29,141 nt of DNA from Caryophanales bacterium UBA2253 (GCA_002347755.1 DDXT01000054.1:1-29141); one strand, 5' to 3'; shown: positions 7,654 through 16,132, counted from the first letter of the stretch. Numbers and translations: made by a program. Notes: generated by a model not told the origin, from the letters alone.

Positions 7654-9426
7654 ATGAGTACCGTAAAAGTAACCATCAATAACATCCCGCTGGAAGTGTC
7701 CAGCGAATCCACGATCATGGACGCGGCTACCCTGGCGGGCGTCGATGTTCCCCGCCTTTGCTTTTTGAAAGGTTTGAACGAAACCTCGGCCTGCCGGATC
7801 TGCGTCGTGGAAGTCGAAGGAATCCGTGGGCTTAAAAACAGCTGCACCGTCAAAGTATTCGAAAACATGAAAGTCAAAACCAACAGCGACAAGGTCAAAC
7901 AAGCCATTCGCAACAATTTGGTGCTGTTGGCCGCCAATCACAAATTCGAATGCTGGCGCTGTCCCCGCGAACAAAACTGCGAATTTTTGCATCTTTTGCG
8001 AAGATACAATGTTCCGAATGTCGTGGGCGAAGACTTAAGCTGCGAAAAGAAAAAAATCATCATCAACATCACCGACTCGCTCATCATCGACAGTTCCAAA
8101 TGCGTCATGTGCGGACGCTGCATTGCCGCTTGCGAGAAGTTCGCAGGAACTTCGGTTCTCAATTACAACAAGCGCGGGTTCATCAGTTATGTCGGGCCGG
8201 CCATGAATCATTCAATCGACGATTCCGGCTGCATATACTGCGGAAAATGCATTCAATACTGCCCGACTGGCGCTTTGAGAGAAACAGACAGCATCGACGA
8301 AGTTCTCAGTCTTTTGGACAAAGAAGAATATTATGTTGTTGCTCAGGTCGCTCCGAGCGTCCGAGCCACTTTGGGAGAAGAATTCGGTTATCCGATCGGA
8401 ACCAACGTGGAAGGCAAAATGTACCGCGCTTTGGAAAAACTCGGATTTGAAGATTTGACCGACACCAACTTCGCAGCGGACGTGACCATCATGGAAGAAG
8501 GCACCGAATTCATCGGCCGGTTGAAAAAACGTCTGGCCAATGATCCGACGGTTCTGCCGATGTTCACTTCTTGCTCGCCCGGCTGGATCCGTTACATCGA
8601 GATCTATTATCCGGAATATCTGCCTAATCTTTCGACCTGCAAATCGCCGCAACAAATGCAGGGCGCGCTGATCAAAAATTACTATGCTGCCAAACTAAAC
8701 ATTCCGAAGGACAAGATCCGGGTCGTATCGATCATGCCTTGCATTGCCAAGAAATCCGAAGCCAAACTTCCGGAAATGGAAGTTGAAGGCGTCCGTGACG
8801 TCGATTATGTCTTGACCACTCGCGAACTGGCGCGGATGATCCGCCGTTCGGAAATTGATTTCCGCGGTCTGGAAGAACTTAAACCGAAGGGGCCGATGGC
8901 CCAATATACCGGAGCCGGAGTGATTTTTGGCGCCACCGGCGGGGTCATGGAAGCGGCGCTTCGGACCGTCAAAGAGATCCTCGAAAACAAGAATGTGGAT
9001 CTTGAGGCTTTCTCGGCTCTCCGCGGAGTATCCGATGGGATCAAAGAAGCCACCATCGATGTGGCGGGACTGAAAGTCACCGTCGCGGTCGTAAACGGAT
9101 CGGCGAACATTCCGGAAATGATGAAACGAATCAAAGCCAACCCGGACAAATATGCTTTTGTTGAATTCATGGCCTGCACCGGAGGGTGCGTCAACGGCGG
9201 CGGACAGCCGATCGTCAACGCCAAGATCATGGAACAGATCGATGTCAGAAAAGCCCGAGCCCAAGCGCTCTATAACCTCGATTCCACGACCAACATTCGC
9301 AAATCCCATGACAATCCGGCCGTTAAAGCCTTGTATCAGGATTTTCTGAAGGAACCGGGGGGACACATTTCCCATCAGCTGCTTCATACCCATTATCACG
9401 AAAGAACCCTTTATGAAAAGAAATGA
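7654..9426 (+). CDS. hndD: [FeFe] hydrogenase catalytic subunit
   Basis: H2-producing or -oxidising catalytic subunit (HydA/HndD), 590 aa. N-terminal plant-type [2Fe-2S] domain: C36, C47, C50, C64. Next is a His-ligated cluster, H96-x3-C100-x2-C103-x5-C109. Two [4Fe-4S] sites follow: CVMCGRCIAAC (150-160) and CIYCGKCIQYC (193-203). The H-cluster motifs are L1 TSCSPGW (305-311), L2 MPCIAKKSE (361-369) and L3 FMACTGGCVNGGGQP (505-519). A small-subunit-like C-terminal domain is fused. L1 has Ser where the common form has a second Cys (TSCCPxW), and L3 has Thr in the MACPGGC position. The RBS region AAGGGGGAC is rich in G. No maturation genes (hydE, hydF, hydG) are in the window, so they must be elsewhere. 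It ends the operon. Confidence 0.96.
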   Translation: MSTVKVTINNIPLEVSSESTIMDAATLAGVDVPRLCFLKGLNETSACRICVVEVEGIRGLKNSCTVKVFENMKVKTNSDKVKQAIRNNLVLLAANHKFECWRCPREQNCEFLHLLRRYNVPNVVGEDLSCEKKKIIINITDSLIIDSSKCVMCGRCIAACEKFAGTSVLNYNKRGFISYVGPAMNHSIDDSGCIYCGKCIQYCPTGALRETDSIDEVLSLLDKEEYYVVAQVAPSVRATLGEEFGYPIGTNVEGKMYRALEKLGFEDLTDTNFAADVTIMEEGTEFIGRLKKRLANDPTVLPMFTSCSPGWIRYIEIYYPEYLPNLSTCKSPQQMQGALIKNYYAAKLNIPKDKIRVVSIMPCIAKKSEAKLPEMEVEGVRDVDYVLTTRELARMIRRSEIDFRGLEELKPKGPMAQYTGAGVIFGATGGVMEAALRTVKEILENKNVDLEAFSALRGVSDGIKEATIDVAGLKVTVAVVNGSANIPEMMKRIKANPDKYAFVEFMACTGGCVNGGGQPIVNAKIMEQIDVRKARAQALYNLDSTTNIRKSHDNPAVKALYQDFLKEPGGHISHQLLHTHYHERTLYEKK

Positions 9427-9448
9427 GCCGGTTTAATGAACCGATGCA

Positions 9449-9491
9449 AAAAGAGTTGGCTTCGAAAGTTTGAAAGCTAACTCTTTTTTTT
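9449..9491 (+). terminator. Strong terminator of the hydrogenase operon, likely bidirectional
   Basis: AAAGAGTTGGCTT (9450-9462) pairs with AAGCTAACTCTTT (9474-9486) over 13 bp with one G-U pair. Eight T follow (9484-9491). The A run on the other side gives U residues on the minus strand, so it can also end the convergent crp-like gene. Confidence 0.92.
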
Positions 9492-9500
9492 AATAGATGG

Positions 9501-10094
9501 TTATTGGTTTTTCAAAATGGTTATGAAATGGCGGTCATAATCGATCATCCCCTGGTTTTTAAGCGAAATGAGTTCCCGGGAAAGCGAAGGCCTCGGAATG
9601 TTCAGATAAGCCGCCAAACGTTCTTTGCTTTTGACCGGAATGCGAAGCGAATGAATCTTTTTTGAACATTCCCCGAGATGGAACATGATCTTTTCCGCGA
9701 CCGACTTTTGGGAAAGGATCTTGATTTTTTGTTGCAGCTGCAAGTGGCTCTCGGAAAGTTCCCGAAGATAGTCTTCCAGAAGGGCGGGGTTATTCGAAAG
9801 AAGCTTAAGCAAGTCGGCTTTTCCGATCAAAGCGATTTCCGAATCGGTTTTGGATATGACATGGCCGAGGTAGAAGCCGCCGTCGGAAAACAGCAGGTTT
9901 TCCCCGAAAATCGCATCCGGAGTCAGGATCTTGATCGAAAATTCTTTTTGGAGGAAGGTAGTCGTCGAGATCTCGACTTCGCCTTTTAAGACCACGCCCA
10001 AGCATTTGCATTCGGTCCCCTCGGTGAAGATCACGGATTTGGCTTTGTATTTCTTGATTGTGAAAAAAGAAAGATGATTTTTGAAAACGTTCAT
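9501..10094 (-). CDS. Crp/Fnr family transcriptional regulator
   Basis: Regulator of 197 aa: an N-terminal cyclic-nucleotide-binding-like beta-roll (about 1-110), a dimer helix (110-140) and a C-terminal winged helix-turn-helix (about 155-185, RLAAYLNIPRPSLSRELISL). The cluster-binding cysteines of Fnr are absent; only C29, C31 and C143 exist. The effector could be a small molecule or the C29-x-C31 pair; neither is established. The start at 10094 follows AGAGG (10104-10100); an in-frame ATG at 10115 lies within the palindromic operator and lacks an RBS. It is convergent with the hydrogenase operon and divergent from the transporter genes. Its own promoter carries a palindrome just after the start point, so autorepression is likely. 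Confidence 0.88.
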   Translation of the reverse strand: MNVFKNHLSFFTIKKYKAKSVIFTEGTECKCLGVVLKGEVEISTTTFLQKEFSIKILTPDAIFGENLLFSDGGFYLGHVISKTDSEIALIGKADLLKLLSNNPALLEDYLRELSESHLQLQQKIKILSQKSVAEKIMFHLGECSKKIHSLRIPVKSKERLAAYLNIPRPSLSRELISLKNQGMIDYDRHFITILKNQ

Positions 10095-10106
10095 AGTAGC
10101 CTCTCT

Positions 10107-10120
10107 GTAACCCATGTTAC
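10107..10120. promoter_or_regulatory. Palindromic operator, probably bound by the Crp/Fnr-like regulator
   Basis: GTAAC-CCAT-GTTAC is a perfect 5+4+5 inverted repeat, the spacing typical of Crp/Fnr sites. It falls at about +3 to +17 of the minus-strand regulator promoter (a repressing position) and touches the -35 of the plus-strand transporter promoter. A second GTAAC half site, within GGTAACC (10161-10167), lies before the transporter start codon. Confidence 0.65.
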
Positions 10121-10148
10121 GGACAATTCATTATACTTGAGATATAAT
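10120..10148 (+). promoter_or_regulatory. Promoter of the substrate-binding protein gene
   Basis: CGGACA (10120-10125, 4/6) is followed, after 17 bp, by TATAAT (10143-10148, 6/6). It overlaps the divergent promoter almost completely, so the two polymerases should exclude each other. The RBS is AAGAGG (10157-10162). Confidence 0.7.
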
Positions 10149-10158
10149 GTTCTGTAAA
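10130..10158 (-). promoter_or_regulatory. Promoter of the crp-like gene
   Basis: On the minus strand TTTACA (10158-10153, 5/6) is followed, after 17 bp, by TATAAT (10135-10130, 6/6). The predicted start is near 10123, about 30 nt before the ATG at 10094. Confidence 0.8.
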
Positions 10159-10171
10159 GAGGTAACCTATC

Positions 10172-11119
10172 ATGAAAAAAATATTAGTGCTGCTGATTGG
10201 GCTGATGCTGGTCGGCTGCGGTTCAAAACAAATCGAAAACAATGTGAGCGTGATCGTCCCGTCGGGGATCCCGCTTCTGGCGGTCGGGAATCTGATCGGA
10301 ACCAAGAACGTCACCATCGAAGATGTCAACAACTCGAGTCTGCTGGTGGCGGCCATGACTTCGAAAAGCCACGACATCATCGTTGCCCCGCTGAATTTGG
10401 GAGCCAAAGCTTTCATTGAAGGCGGAAGCGATTATCAGCTGGCCGGGATCCTGACGTTTGGGAACACTTACGTGATAACCCGGAAAACCCATGGCCTCGC
10501 TTCGGTTTCCGACTTAAGCGGAAAATCGCTCATGGCTTACGGCCAAAACAGCACGCCGGACATCGTTCTGAAAGCGGCTCTGGCCGCCGGGTCGGTAATG
10601 GCGAACATCAGTTATCAGGCCAGCGTCAATCTGGTTTTGCCGTTCTTTCTGACCAATACCAGCGATCCGGATGATGAATCAAACTGCGATTACCCGTTCA
10701 TTTTGGCCGCCGAACCGGTCATATCCGCGCTGGAGATCAATTATGGGCTCGAACTGAACATATTGGATCTTCAGGACGTTTTGGAATCCGAGATTGCGCG
10801 CATTCCTCAGGCCGGCGTCTTTGTTAACCCAGATAGCGCCCATCCCGCCGACATCGACGTCTTTTTGGAATTGTTGCAAGAAAATACCGAGGAGCTGGAT
10901 GATGATCCGGACGCTTATGCCGTGCTCATTGTTGAAAAACATTCTTATTTTTCGAATCTGACTGCGGAAACCATCGCCAGAGCCATTCCCCGAAGCCACA
11001 TTGATTATGTGGCCGTTTCCGGAGATGAAAGCTTTTTGGCCGATTACTTTGCTTTGCTTAACGAGCATAATCCCGGGATTTTGGGCGGATCGGTTCCGGA
11101 GGAAGGATTCTACCGATGA
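10172..11119 (+). CDS. ABC transporter substrate-binding lipoprotein (NMT1/SsuA-like)
   Basis: Exported lipoprotein of 315 aa, signal peptide with lipobox LVGC (C16). The fold resembles NMT1/THI5/SsuA-type binding proteins: an N-terminal SVIVPSGIPLLAVG strand-loop region, then a VAPLNLGAKAF stretch as in family members that sense planar or sulfonated ligands. The ligand is not predictable; candidates by family are pyrimidine precursors, sulfonates, taurine or similar. The stop overlaps the permease start by 4 bp (ATGA, 11116-11119). No ATPase gene is adjacent, so the transporter must borrow one or have it elsewhere. Expression is likely controlled by the divergent Crp/Fnr-like regulator. Confidence 0.85.
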   Translation: MKKILVLLIGLMLVGCGSKQIENNVSVIVPSGIPLLAVGNLIGTKNVTIEDVNNSSLLVAAMTSKSHDIIVAPLNLGAKAFIEGGSDYQLAGILTFGNTYVITRKTHGLASVSDLSGKSLMAYGQNSTPDIVLKAALAAGSVMANISYQASVNLVLPFFLTNTSDPDDESNCDYPFILAAEPVISALEINYGLELNILDLQDVLESEIARIPQAGVFVNPDSAHPADIDVFLELLQENTEELDDDPDAYAVLIVEKHSYFSNLTAETIARAIPRSHIDYVAVSGDESFLADYFALLNEHNPGILGGSVPEEGFYR

Positions 11120-11856
11120 AAAAGAACCAAAGCAATGCCGTTTACTTGTTTCTCGGATTGCTGGGGCTAATGCTTGCGTGGGCCGTTGCGGCTTCCGCCG
11201 TGGACAACTCGCTGGTCATCCCCAGCGTCGGAGCGGTTTTTTCGGAATTGATCAAGGCGCTTTCGGAAGCCGGAACTTATCTGATAATCTTAAATACCGT
11301 TTCCCGATTGCTGCTGGTCATCGCGATTTGTTTCATTCTGGCCTTTGTTCTGGCCATCCTGTCGTTTTTGTTCAAACCGGTCGAATATGTCCTCAAGCCT
11401 TTGTTTGTGACTTTGCGGACGCTGCCGATCGTCGCGGTGATCATCGTCCTGCTTTTGATGTTCGGAAACGCCTCAAGCCCGCTGTTCGTGACCGGATTCG
11501 TGGTCTTCCCGATCCTTTACGAAATGTTTTTGCTCAGTTTTCGGGTGATCGACCCAAACATCAAAGACGAGATCCGAATGGTCGGAGGAAACAATTTCTA
11601 CGGGATCCGAAAGATTTATCTGCCGCTGTCTTTTTCGCACGCGCTGGCCGCTTTGGTCCAATCGCTCGGGCTCGGGTTGAAAGTCATGGTCATGGCCGAA
11701 TACATCGCCCAGCCGAAAGATACCATCGGTTACGCCATGGTTCAGGGGATCATCAGTCTGGATACGGCCAACGTTTTTGCCTGGGCCATTTTGCTGATCG
11801 TTTTGGTGATCATCAGCGAGATCCTGATCAAGAAAATCAAAATATCGACCGAATGA
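11116..11856 (+). CDS. ABC transporter permease (SsuC/TauC-like)
   Basis: Integral membrane permease of 246 aa with about six hydrophobic segments (near 9-28, 55-82, 95-120, 125-145, 180-200 and 215-240) and the BPD_transp_1 fold. The cytoplasmic EAA-type loop is seen around DEIRMVGGNNFYGIRKIYLP, which would contact an ATPase. Length and order (binding protein, permease) match the nitrate/sulfonate/bicarbonate group. It is translationally coupled to the binding protein and ends at a terminator; the usual ATPase gene is missing from the set. Confidence 0.88.
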   Translation: MKKNQSNAVYLFLGLLGLMLAWAVAASAVDNSLVIPSVGAVFSELIKALSEAGTYLIILNTVSRLLLVIAICFILAFVLAILSFLFKPVEYVLKPLFVTLRTLPIVAVIIVLLLMFGNASSPLFVTGFVVFPILYEMFLLSFRVIDPNIKDEIRMVGGNNFYGIRKIYLPLSFSHALAALVQSLGLGLKVMVMAEYIAQPKDTIGYAMVQGIISLDTANVFAWAILLIVLVIISEILIKKIKISTE

Positions 11857-11888
11857 AAAACCGTTCCGCTTTGGCGGCGGTTTTTTTT
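11857..11888 (+). terminator. Rho-independent terminator
   Basis: AAAACCG (11857-11863) pairs with CGGTTTT; an inner CCGC/GCGG stem has a TTTG loop and a TT bulge. Eight T follow at 11881-11888. It starts directly after the permease stop. Confidence 0.9.
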
Positions 11889-11897
11889 GCATGGGCT

Positions 11898-11926
11898 TTG
11901 ACACGGTGTCACATTTGTGATAAAAT
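11898..11926 (+). promoter_or_regulatory. tetR-exporter promoter with TetR operator
   Basis: The -35 is TTGACA (11898-11903, 6/6), the spacer 17 bp, the -10 TAAAAT (11921-11926, 5/6). A perfect palindrome TGACAC-G-GTGTCA (11899-11911) overlaps the -35 and spacer. A second inverted repeat, TCACA-TT-TGTGA (11909-11920), abuts the -10. TetR repressors typically bind such sites, so the downstream TetR probably represses its own operon until a substrate binds. The RBS AAAGGAGA is at 11932-11939. Confidence 0.85.
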
Positions 11927-11946
11927 ACCCCAAAGGAGATGAAAAC

Positions 11947-12570
11947 ATGGGGTTCATGACTTTTAAAAACCTTTCGAAAGAAAAACAGGAACGGATCCTG
12001 GAAGCCGCCAAAAACGAGTTTTCCCGGGTTCCTTTTTCACAAGTTTTGATATCGAACATCGTCCGTGACGCCAGAATTCCGCGGGGAAGTTTCTATCAGT
12101 ATTTTGATGGTCCCGCCCAGTTGTTTTCGATTTTGCTGTTTCACCTTTACGGGAAGGAAGCAAGACCTTTGTATGTTTATTTGGAACGGCATGCTTTTAA
12201 TCTTCTCTCGTCGCTGAAAGCGAAATTCGCCGACACTTTGGAACAGATCGGTTCCCAAAACCGGGAACATTTCATACCGAACATCTTGGTCGTCATGCTT
12301 AAAGATTCCAGGGTGGCGATCCCGCCTTTGTTCAGTTCCAAGATCGATCCGGAAGCCCGGGCCATCATGGCCAAACAAATCAAAAACGAAAAACCGCACG
12401 AAATGATCGGGCTGACGGAAAAGTTGACTTCTCTATGCCTGCTTGGGTATCTTGCTCATCCCCAAGACCCAACCAACGCCAAAAACGAATATGATCGTTA
12501 TCTGGACTTGATGTACCAGAGTTCCGATCTTCCAAGGAGAAAAAATGAAATCACTGCTAACGTTATATAA
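11947..12570 (+). CDS. TetR family transcriptional repressor
   Basis: DNA-binding repressor of 207 aa. The N-terminal helix-turn-helix (about 12-56) has the TetR signature ISNIVRDARIPRGSFYQYF; the remainder is a divergent ligand-binding domain. The start at 11947 follows AAAGGAGA by 7 nt; an earlier in-frame GTG (11917) lies inside the promoter. The last 26 bases overlap the first exporter gene, tying their translation together. Context indicates it controls the ABC exporter from the operator at 11899-11920. The inducer is unknown. Confidence 0.9.
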   Translation: MGFMTFKNLSKEKQERILEAAKNEFSRVPFSQVLISNIVRDARIPRGSFYQYFDGPAQLFSILLFHLYGKEARPLYVYLERHAFNLLSSLKAKFADTLEQIGSQNREHFIPNILVVMLKDSRVAIPPLFSSKIDPEARAIMAKQIKNEKPHEMIGLTEKLTSLCLLGYLAHPQDPTNAKNEYDRYLDLMYQSSDLPRRKNEITANVI

Positions 12571-14314
12571 ACGGGCTTTTAAACGAAAATACCTCGTGCA
12601 TGCCATCCTCGCCATTCTCTTCATGATTGGGGACGTCGGTATCGCTTTGGCGATACCGATGATAACCAAAGGAATCTTTACGGAAATCAACAGCGGCCGG
12701 AATGATCTTTCCTATGTTTATCAAACCGGACTGCTGGTCGTGGGCATCGCCATCGGCGCGGTGATTACCACCATTCTCAATAATTTCTTTTCCCAGTACC
12801 TGAGCACCAAGATAACCGCTGACCTGCGGAGCGAATTATTTCGGAAAGTCCAGGATCTATCCTTTTCGAATGTAGACAAAATCACCTCGGGAGCGCTCAT
12901 GACCGTCATCGCCAACGACACCGGCCAGATTCAACAATTGCTGCTGATGAGTTTCCGGGCCATCCTGCGCAACCCGCTGACCCTGGTTGGAGCTTTGATC
13001 ATGGCCTACATTACCAACGCCGATCTGTTTTTGATCATCCTGATCGCCGTTTTGATTCTTGGGGTCTCGATCTTTTTCATCATTACCCGAGCCGCCCGGA
13101 TCTTTGTCAAACTTCAGGAAAAGAATGATAATCTCAACGAGAAACTGATCGAAAGCATCAGCGGCGCCCGCGAAATAAAAGTCTTCGGAAGCGAAAAAGC
13201 CGATCGGGACCAGTTTAAGATCGTCAATGACGAGTATACGAACGTCGTCATCACCGCGAACAAAAGAATGGCTTTGATGGATCCGATCATCATTTTGACC
13301 AGCAACCTGGCCATCGGCGCCGTCCTTCTGACCGCCAGTTATCTGGTGTCGGTCTATACCGGGGAAGCCCGGGTCGCCATGGTGGGAACGATCTCCGCTT
13401 ACATTTCTTATTTGCAACAGATCATCATGTCGCTGATGATGCTGTCGATGGTCGCCATCTCCATCTCCCGGGCGGCCGTCAGCGCCGACCGGATCATGCT
13501 GGTTTTGAAAACCAAGATCGACATCGCCAACGCGAAAGAACCGCAAACCGGATTCGAAATGCGCGGGGACATTGAATTCCGAAATGTCAGTTTCGGGTAT
13601 GCGGATGAAGAAGGCACCGCCGGCTCGAACACCATTGAAGGCATCAGCCTGAAAATAAAAAGTCAGTCGGTCACCGGGGTCATCGGTTCCACCGGGAGCG
13701 GAAAAACCACCCTGATCCAGCTAATCCCGCGTTTGTATGACGTCACCCAGGGCCAGGTCTTGATCGACGGGATCGACGTCCGGGACATCGATCTGCGCTT
13801 TCTTCGGGAAAACATTTCTTTCGTTACCCAGGACTCCCTGATCTTCTCCGGAACGCTGGCCTCAAACATTCGTCAGGGAAAGGAAGACAGCACCGAAGAG
13901 GACATTGAAGCCGCCGCGGTCGCTTCCCTCGCCGATGAGTTCGCCAAGAAAGCCGAACATGGCTACGAGAGCGAAGTCACGCAGGGCGGAACCAACCTTT
14001 CCGGAGGCCAAAAGCAGCGTTTGTCTTTGGCCCGGGCTTTGATCCGAAAACCGAAAATACTGATTTTGGATGATGCCTTCAGCGCCGTTGACGCGAAGAC
14101 GGAAGAAAAAATAAAGGAAAATCTCGTTAAACAAAAACAACAGACGACCATCATAGTTGCCCAGAAAATCACTTCCGTCCGTAATTGTGACAACATCATC
14201 GTGCTGAACAACTCCGGGCATTTGGACGGTTACGGATCCCATGAGGAACTGCTGAAGACCAGCGAAGTCTACCGGGAAATTTATGTTTCTCAGTTTGGAG
14301 GAAACCATGAATAG
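12545..14314 (+). CDS. Heterodimeric ABC exporter, subunit with degenerate ATPase residues
   Basis: Six-helix membrane domain (about 15-310) fused to a nucleotide-binding domain, 589 aa. Walker A is GSTGSGKTT (381-389) and the signature a canonical LSGGQ (485-489). Walker B reads ILILDD, with D510 where the catalytic Glu normally stands, and the switch His is Gln (Q540, IVAQK). This is the pattern of the non-catalytic half of TM287/288, LmrCD or BmrCD type exporters. It should pair with the next gene. Substrate could be drugs, lipids or peptides. RBS CAAGGAG precedes the ATG. It overlaps tetR by 26 bp and the partner gene by 8 bp. Confidence 0.93.
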   Translation: MKSLLTLYKRAFKRKYLVHAILAILFMIGDVGIALAIPMITKGIFTEINSGRNDLSYVYQTGLLVVGIAIGAVITTILNNFFSQYLSTKITADLRSELFRKVQDLSFSNVDKITSGALMTVIANDTGQIQQLLLMSFRAILRNPLTLVGALIMAYITNADLFLIILIAVLILGVSIFFIITRAARIFVKLQEKNDNLNEKLIESISGAREIKVFGSEKADRDQFKIVNDEYTNVVITANKRMALMDPIIILTSNLAIGAVLLTASYLVSVYTGEARVAMVGTISAYISYLQQIIMSLMMLSMVAISISRAAVSADRIMLVLKTKIDIANAKEPQTGFEMRGDIEFRNVSFGYADEEGTAGSNTIEGISLKIKSQSVTGVIGSTGSGKTTLIQLIPRLYDVTQGQVLIDGIDVRDIDLRFLRENISFVTQDSLIFSGTLASNIRQGKEDSTEEDIEAAAVASLADEFAKKAEHGYESEVTQGGTNLSGGQKQRLSLARALIRKPKILILDDAFSAVDAKTEEKIKENLVKQKQQTTIIVAQKITSVRNCDNIIVLNNSGHLDGYGSHEELLKTSEVYREIYVSQFGGNHE

Positions 14315-16124
14315 AGGTCAACAGGTTTTCTCGCGGGGACCGCGTTCCCGCTTCACCATCGTGGACATGCCTAAAGACAAACATTTGCAAAGAAAAACGA
14401 TCAAACGGTTCTGGGATTACGTTAAACATTATCCGTTGGCTTTGATGGTGATCTTTTTGATCATTCTCATCCAATCCGGGTTCAGCCTGACTTTGCCTTA
14501 CATTGTCCAGATCGCCATTGATGATTACATCAACATCGACACCGTCGATTTTACGGCGGTTCTGATCATTTTCGCTTCTTTGGCGATCCTGACCGCGATC
14601 ACGGCTTTTGGTGCCTGGATCCAAAGGGTTTTGATCGCGAAAGCCGCCGGGAAGATCACGGCGGACATCCGCCTGGAAGCTTTCTCCAAACTTCAAAGAC
14701 TGCCGATCCGTTATTATGATCAACACGCCCACGGCGAGATCATGAGCGTCATCACCAATGACGTGGAGACCATTTTCACAGCGATGTCTCAGGTCATCCC
14801 TCAGTTCATCAGCGCGGCGATCATGATCGTCGGATCGATTGTTTTGATGTTTGTGACCAGCTGGCAGCTGACCTTGGTGGTCATCAGCCTGTTTCCGCTG
14901 ATGATATTCATGATTGCTTTCATCACGACCCGGGCTTTCAAGTATTTCAAAACCCAGCATGAGAAACTGGGAGAAGTCAACGGCATCCTTAAAGAGGACA
15001 TTGACGGACTGAAAGCCGTCAAACTGTATAATCAGGAAGAAAACATGATCCGAAAATTCGACGTTTCCAACGACGGGCTTCAGAAATCAAGTTACAAAGC
15101 CCAACTGTTTTCGGGAATGATGATGCCGATCATCCGGCTTCTGGACAACATCCTTTACGGAGTCGTCATCACCGCCGGAGCCATTCTGAAGATTCGTTTC
15201 GGGATCATTACCGTCGGAAAGATCCAGTCGATGACCAATTACTCCCGAATGTTCGTCCGGCCGATCAGCAACATCGCGCAAATTTACAACCTGCTTCAGT
15301 CAGCCATCGCCGGCGGGTACCGGGTCTTCGGACTCATCGATCAGGAAGACGAGTATTTGTCTGACCCGACCGAAGAACTGCCAAGCCAGCGGTTTGACGT
15401 GGAATTCCAAAGCGTCAGTTTCGGATACGAACCGGAGCAGGAAGTGCTCCAAGACATCAGTTTCCGGATCGATTCCGGAAAAACCATCGCCATCGTCGGC
15501 CCGACCGGAGGCGGAAAAACCACCATCATCAATCTGCTCAGCCGTTTTTATGACGCCAAAGCCGGGCAGATCCTGATCGGCGGGCATAATGTCTTTGATT
15601 ATTCCAAGTCCAGCATTCGCGGAAAAATGGGCGTGGTCCTCCAGACCACTTACTTGTTCCGGGGAACGATAATGGATAACATCCGTTACGGACGCCCGGA
15701 CGCGACCCTTGAAGAAGTCATCGAAGCGGCCAAAACCGCTCAGGTCCATGACATCGTGGAACGGCTTCCCAAGAAATATTTGACCAAAGTCAAAGAAGGC
15801 GGAAAGAACTTTTCGCACGGCGAGCGTCAACTCATTGCCATAGCCCGGGCGATCCTGTGCAATCCGCCGATCATCGTTCTCGACGAAGCCACTTCCAGCG
15901 TCGACACCCGGACCGAATCCAAGATTCAAAAAAGCATTGGCTTTTTGGTGAGAAACCGAACCAGTTTCATCATTGCCCACCGGTTGCAAACCATTAAAAA
16001 CGCCAATCTCATCCTGGTGGTCAACGAAGGGAAAATCATTGAGCGCGGCACGCACGCGGAATTGATCGCGAAAGGCGGCATGTATTGCGAGATGTATACC
16101 CTGCAGTTCGGAACCGGGAATTAG
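14307..16124 (+). CDS. Heterodimeric ABC exporter, catalytic partner subunit
   Basis: Membrane domain plus nucleotide-binding domain, 605 aa. Walker A GPTGGGKTT (398-406), Walker B VLDE with catalytic E527, and switch H558 (IIAHR) are all canonical. The signature is degenerate, FSHGERQ (502-508). Because each ATP site combines Walker motifs of one subunit with the signature of the other, this protein's intact Walker motifs meet the partner's LSGGQ to form one working site. The other site has both halves degenerate. The start at 14307 follows GGAGG (14297-14301). Confidence 0.94.
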   Translation: MNRGQQVFSRGPRSRFTIVDMPKDKHLQRKTIKRFWDYVKHYPLALMVIFLIILIQSGFSLTLPYIVQIAIDDYINIDTVDFTAVLIIFASLAILTAITAFGAWIQRVLIAKAAGKITADIRLEAFSKLQRLPIRYYDQHAHGEIMSVITNDVETIFTAMSQVIPQFISAAIMIVGSIVLMFVTSWQLTLVVISLFPLMIFMIAFITTRAFKYFKTQHEKLGEVNGILKEDIDGLKAVKLYNQEENMIRKFDVSNDGLQKSSYKAQLFSGMMMPIIRLLDNILYGVVITAGAILKIRFGIITVGKIQSMTNYSRMFVRPISNIAQIYNLLQSAIAGGYRVFGLIDQEDEYLSDPTEELPSQRFDVEFQSVSFGYEPEQEVLQDISFRIDSGKTIAIVGPTGGGKTTIINLLSRFYDAKAGQILIGGHNVFDYSKSSIRGKMGVVLQTTYLFRGTIMDNIRYGRPDATLEEVIEAAKTAQVHDIVERLPKKYLTKVKEGGKNFSHGERQLIAIARAILCNPPIIVLDEATSSVDTRTESKIQKSIGFLVRNRTSFIIAHRLQTIKNANLILVVNEGKIIERGTHAELIAKGGMYCEMYTLQFGTGN

Positions 16125-16132
16125 GAGGGGAA

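Noticed and set aside
11909..11920. TCACA-TT-TGTGA considered as a CRP site
   Set aside because: The half sites are in reverse order and spacing relative to TGTGA-N6-TCACA. Position next to the TetR palindrome makes TetR control more likely.
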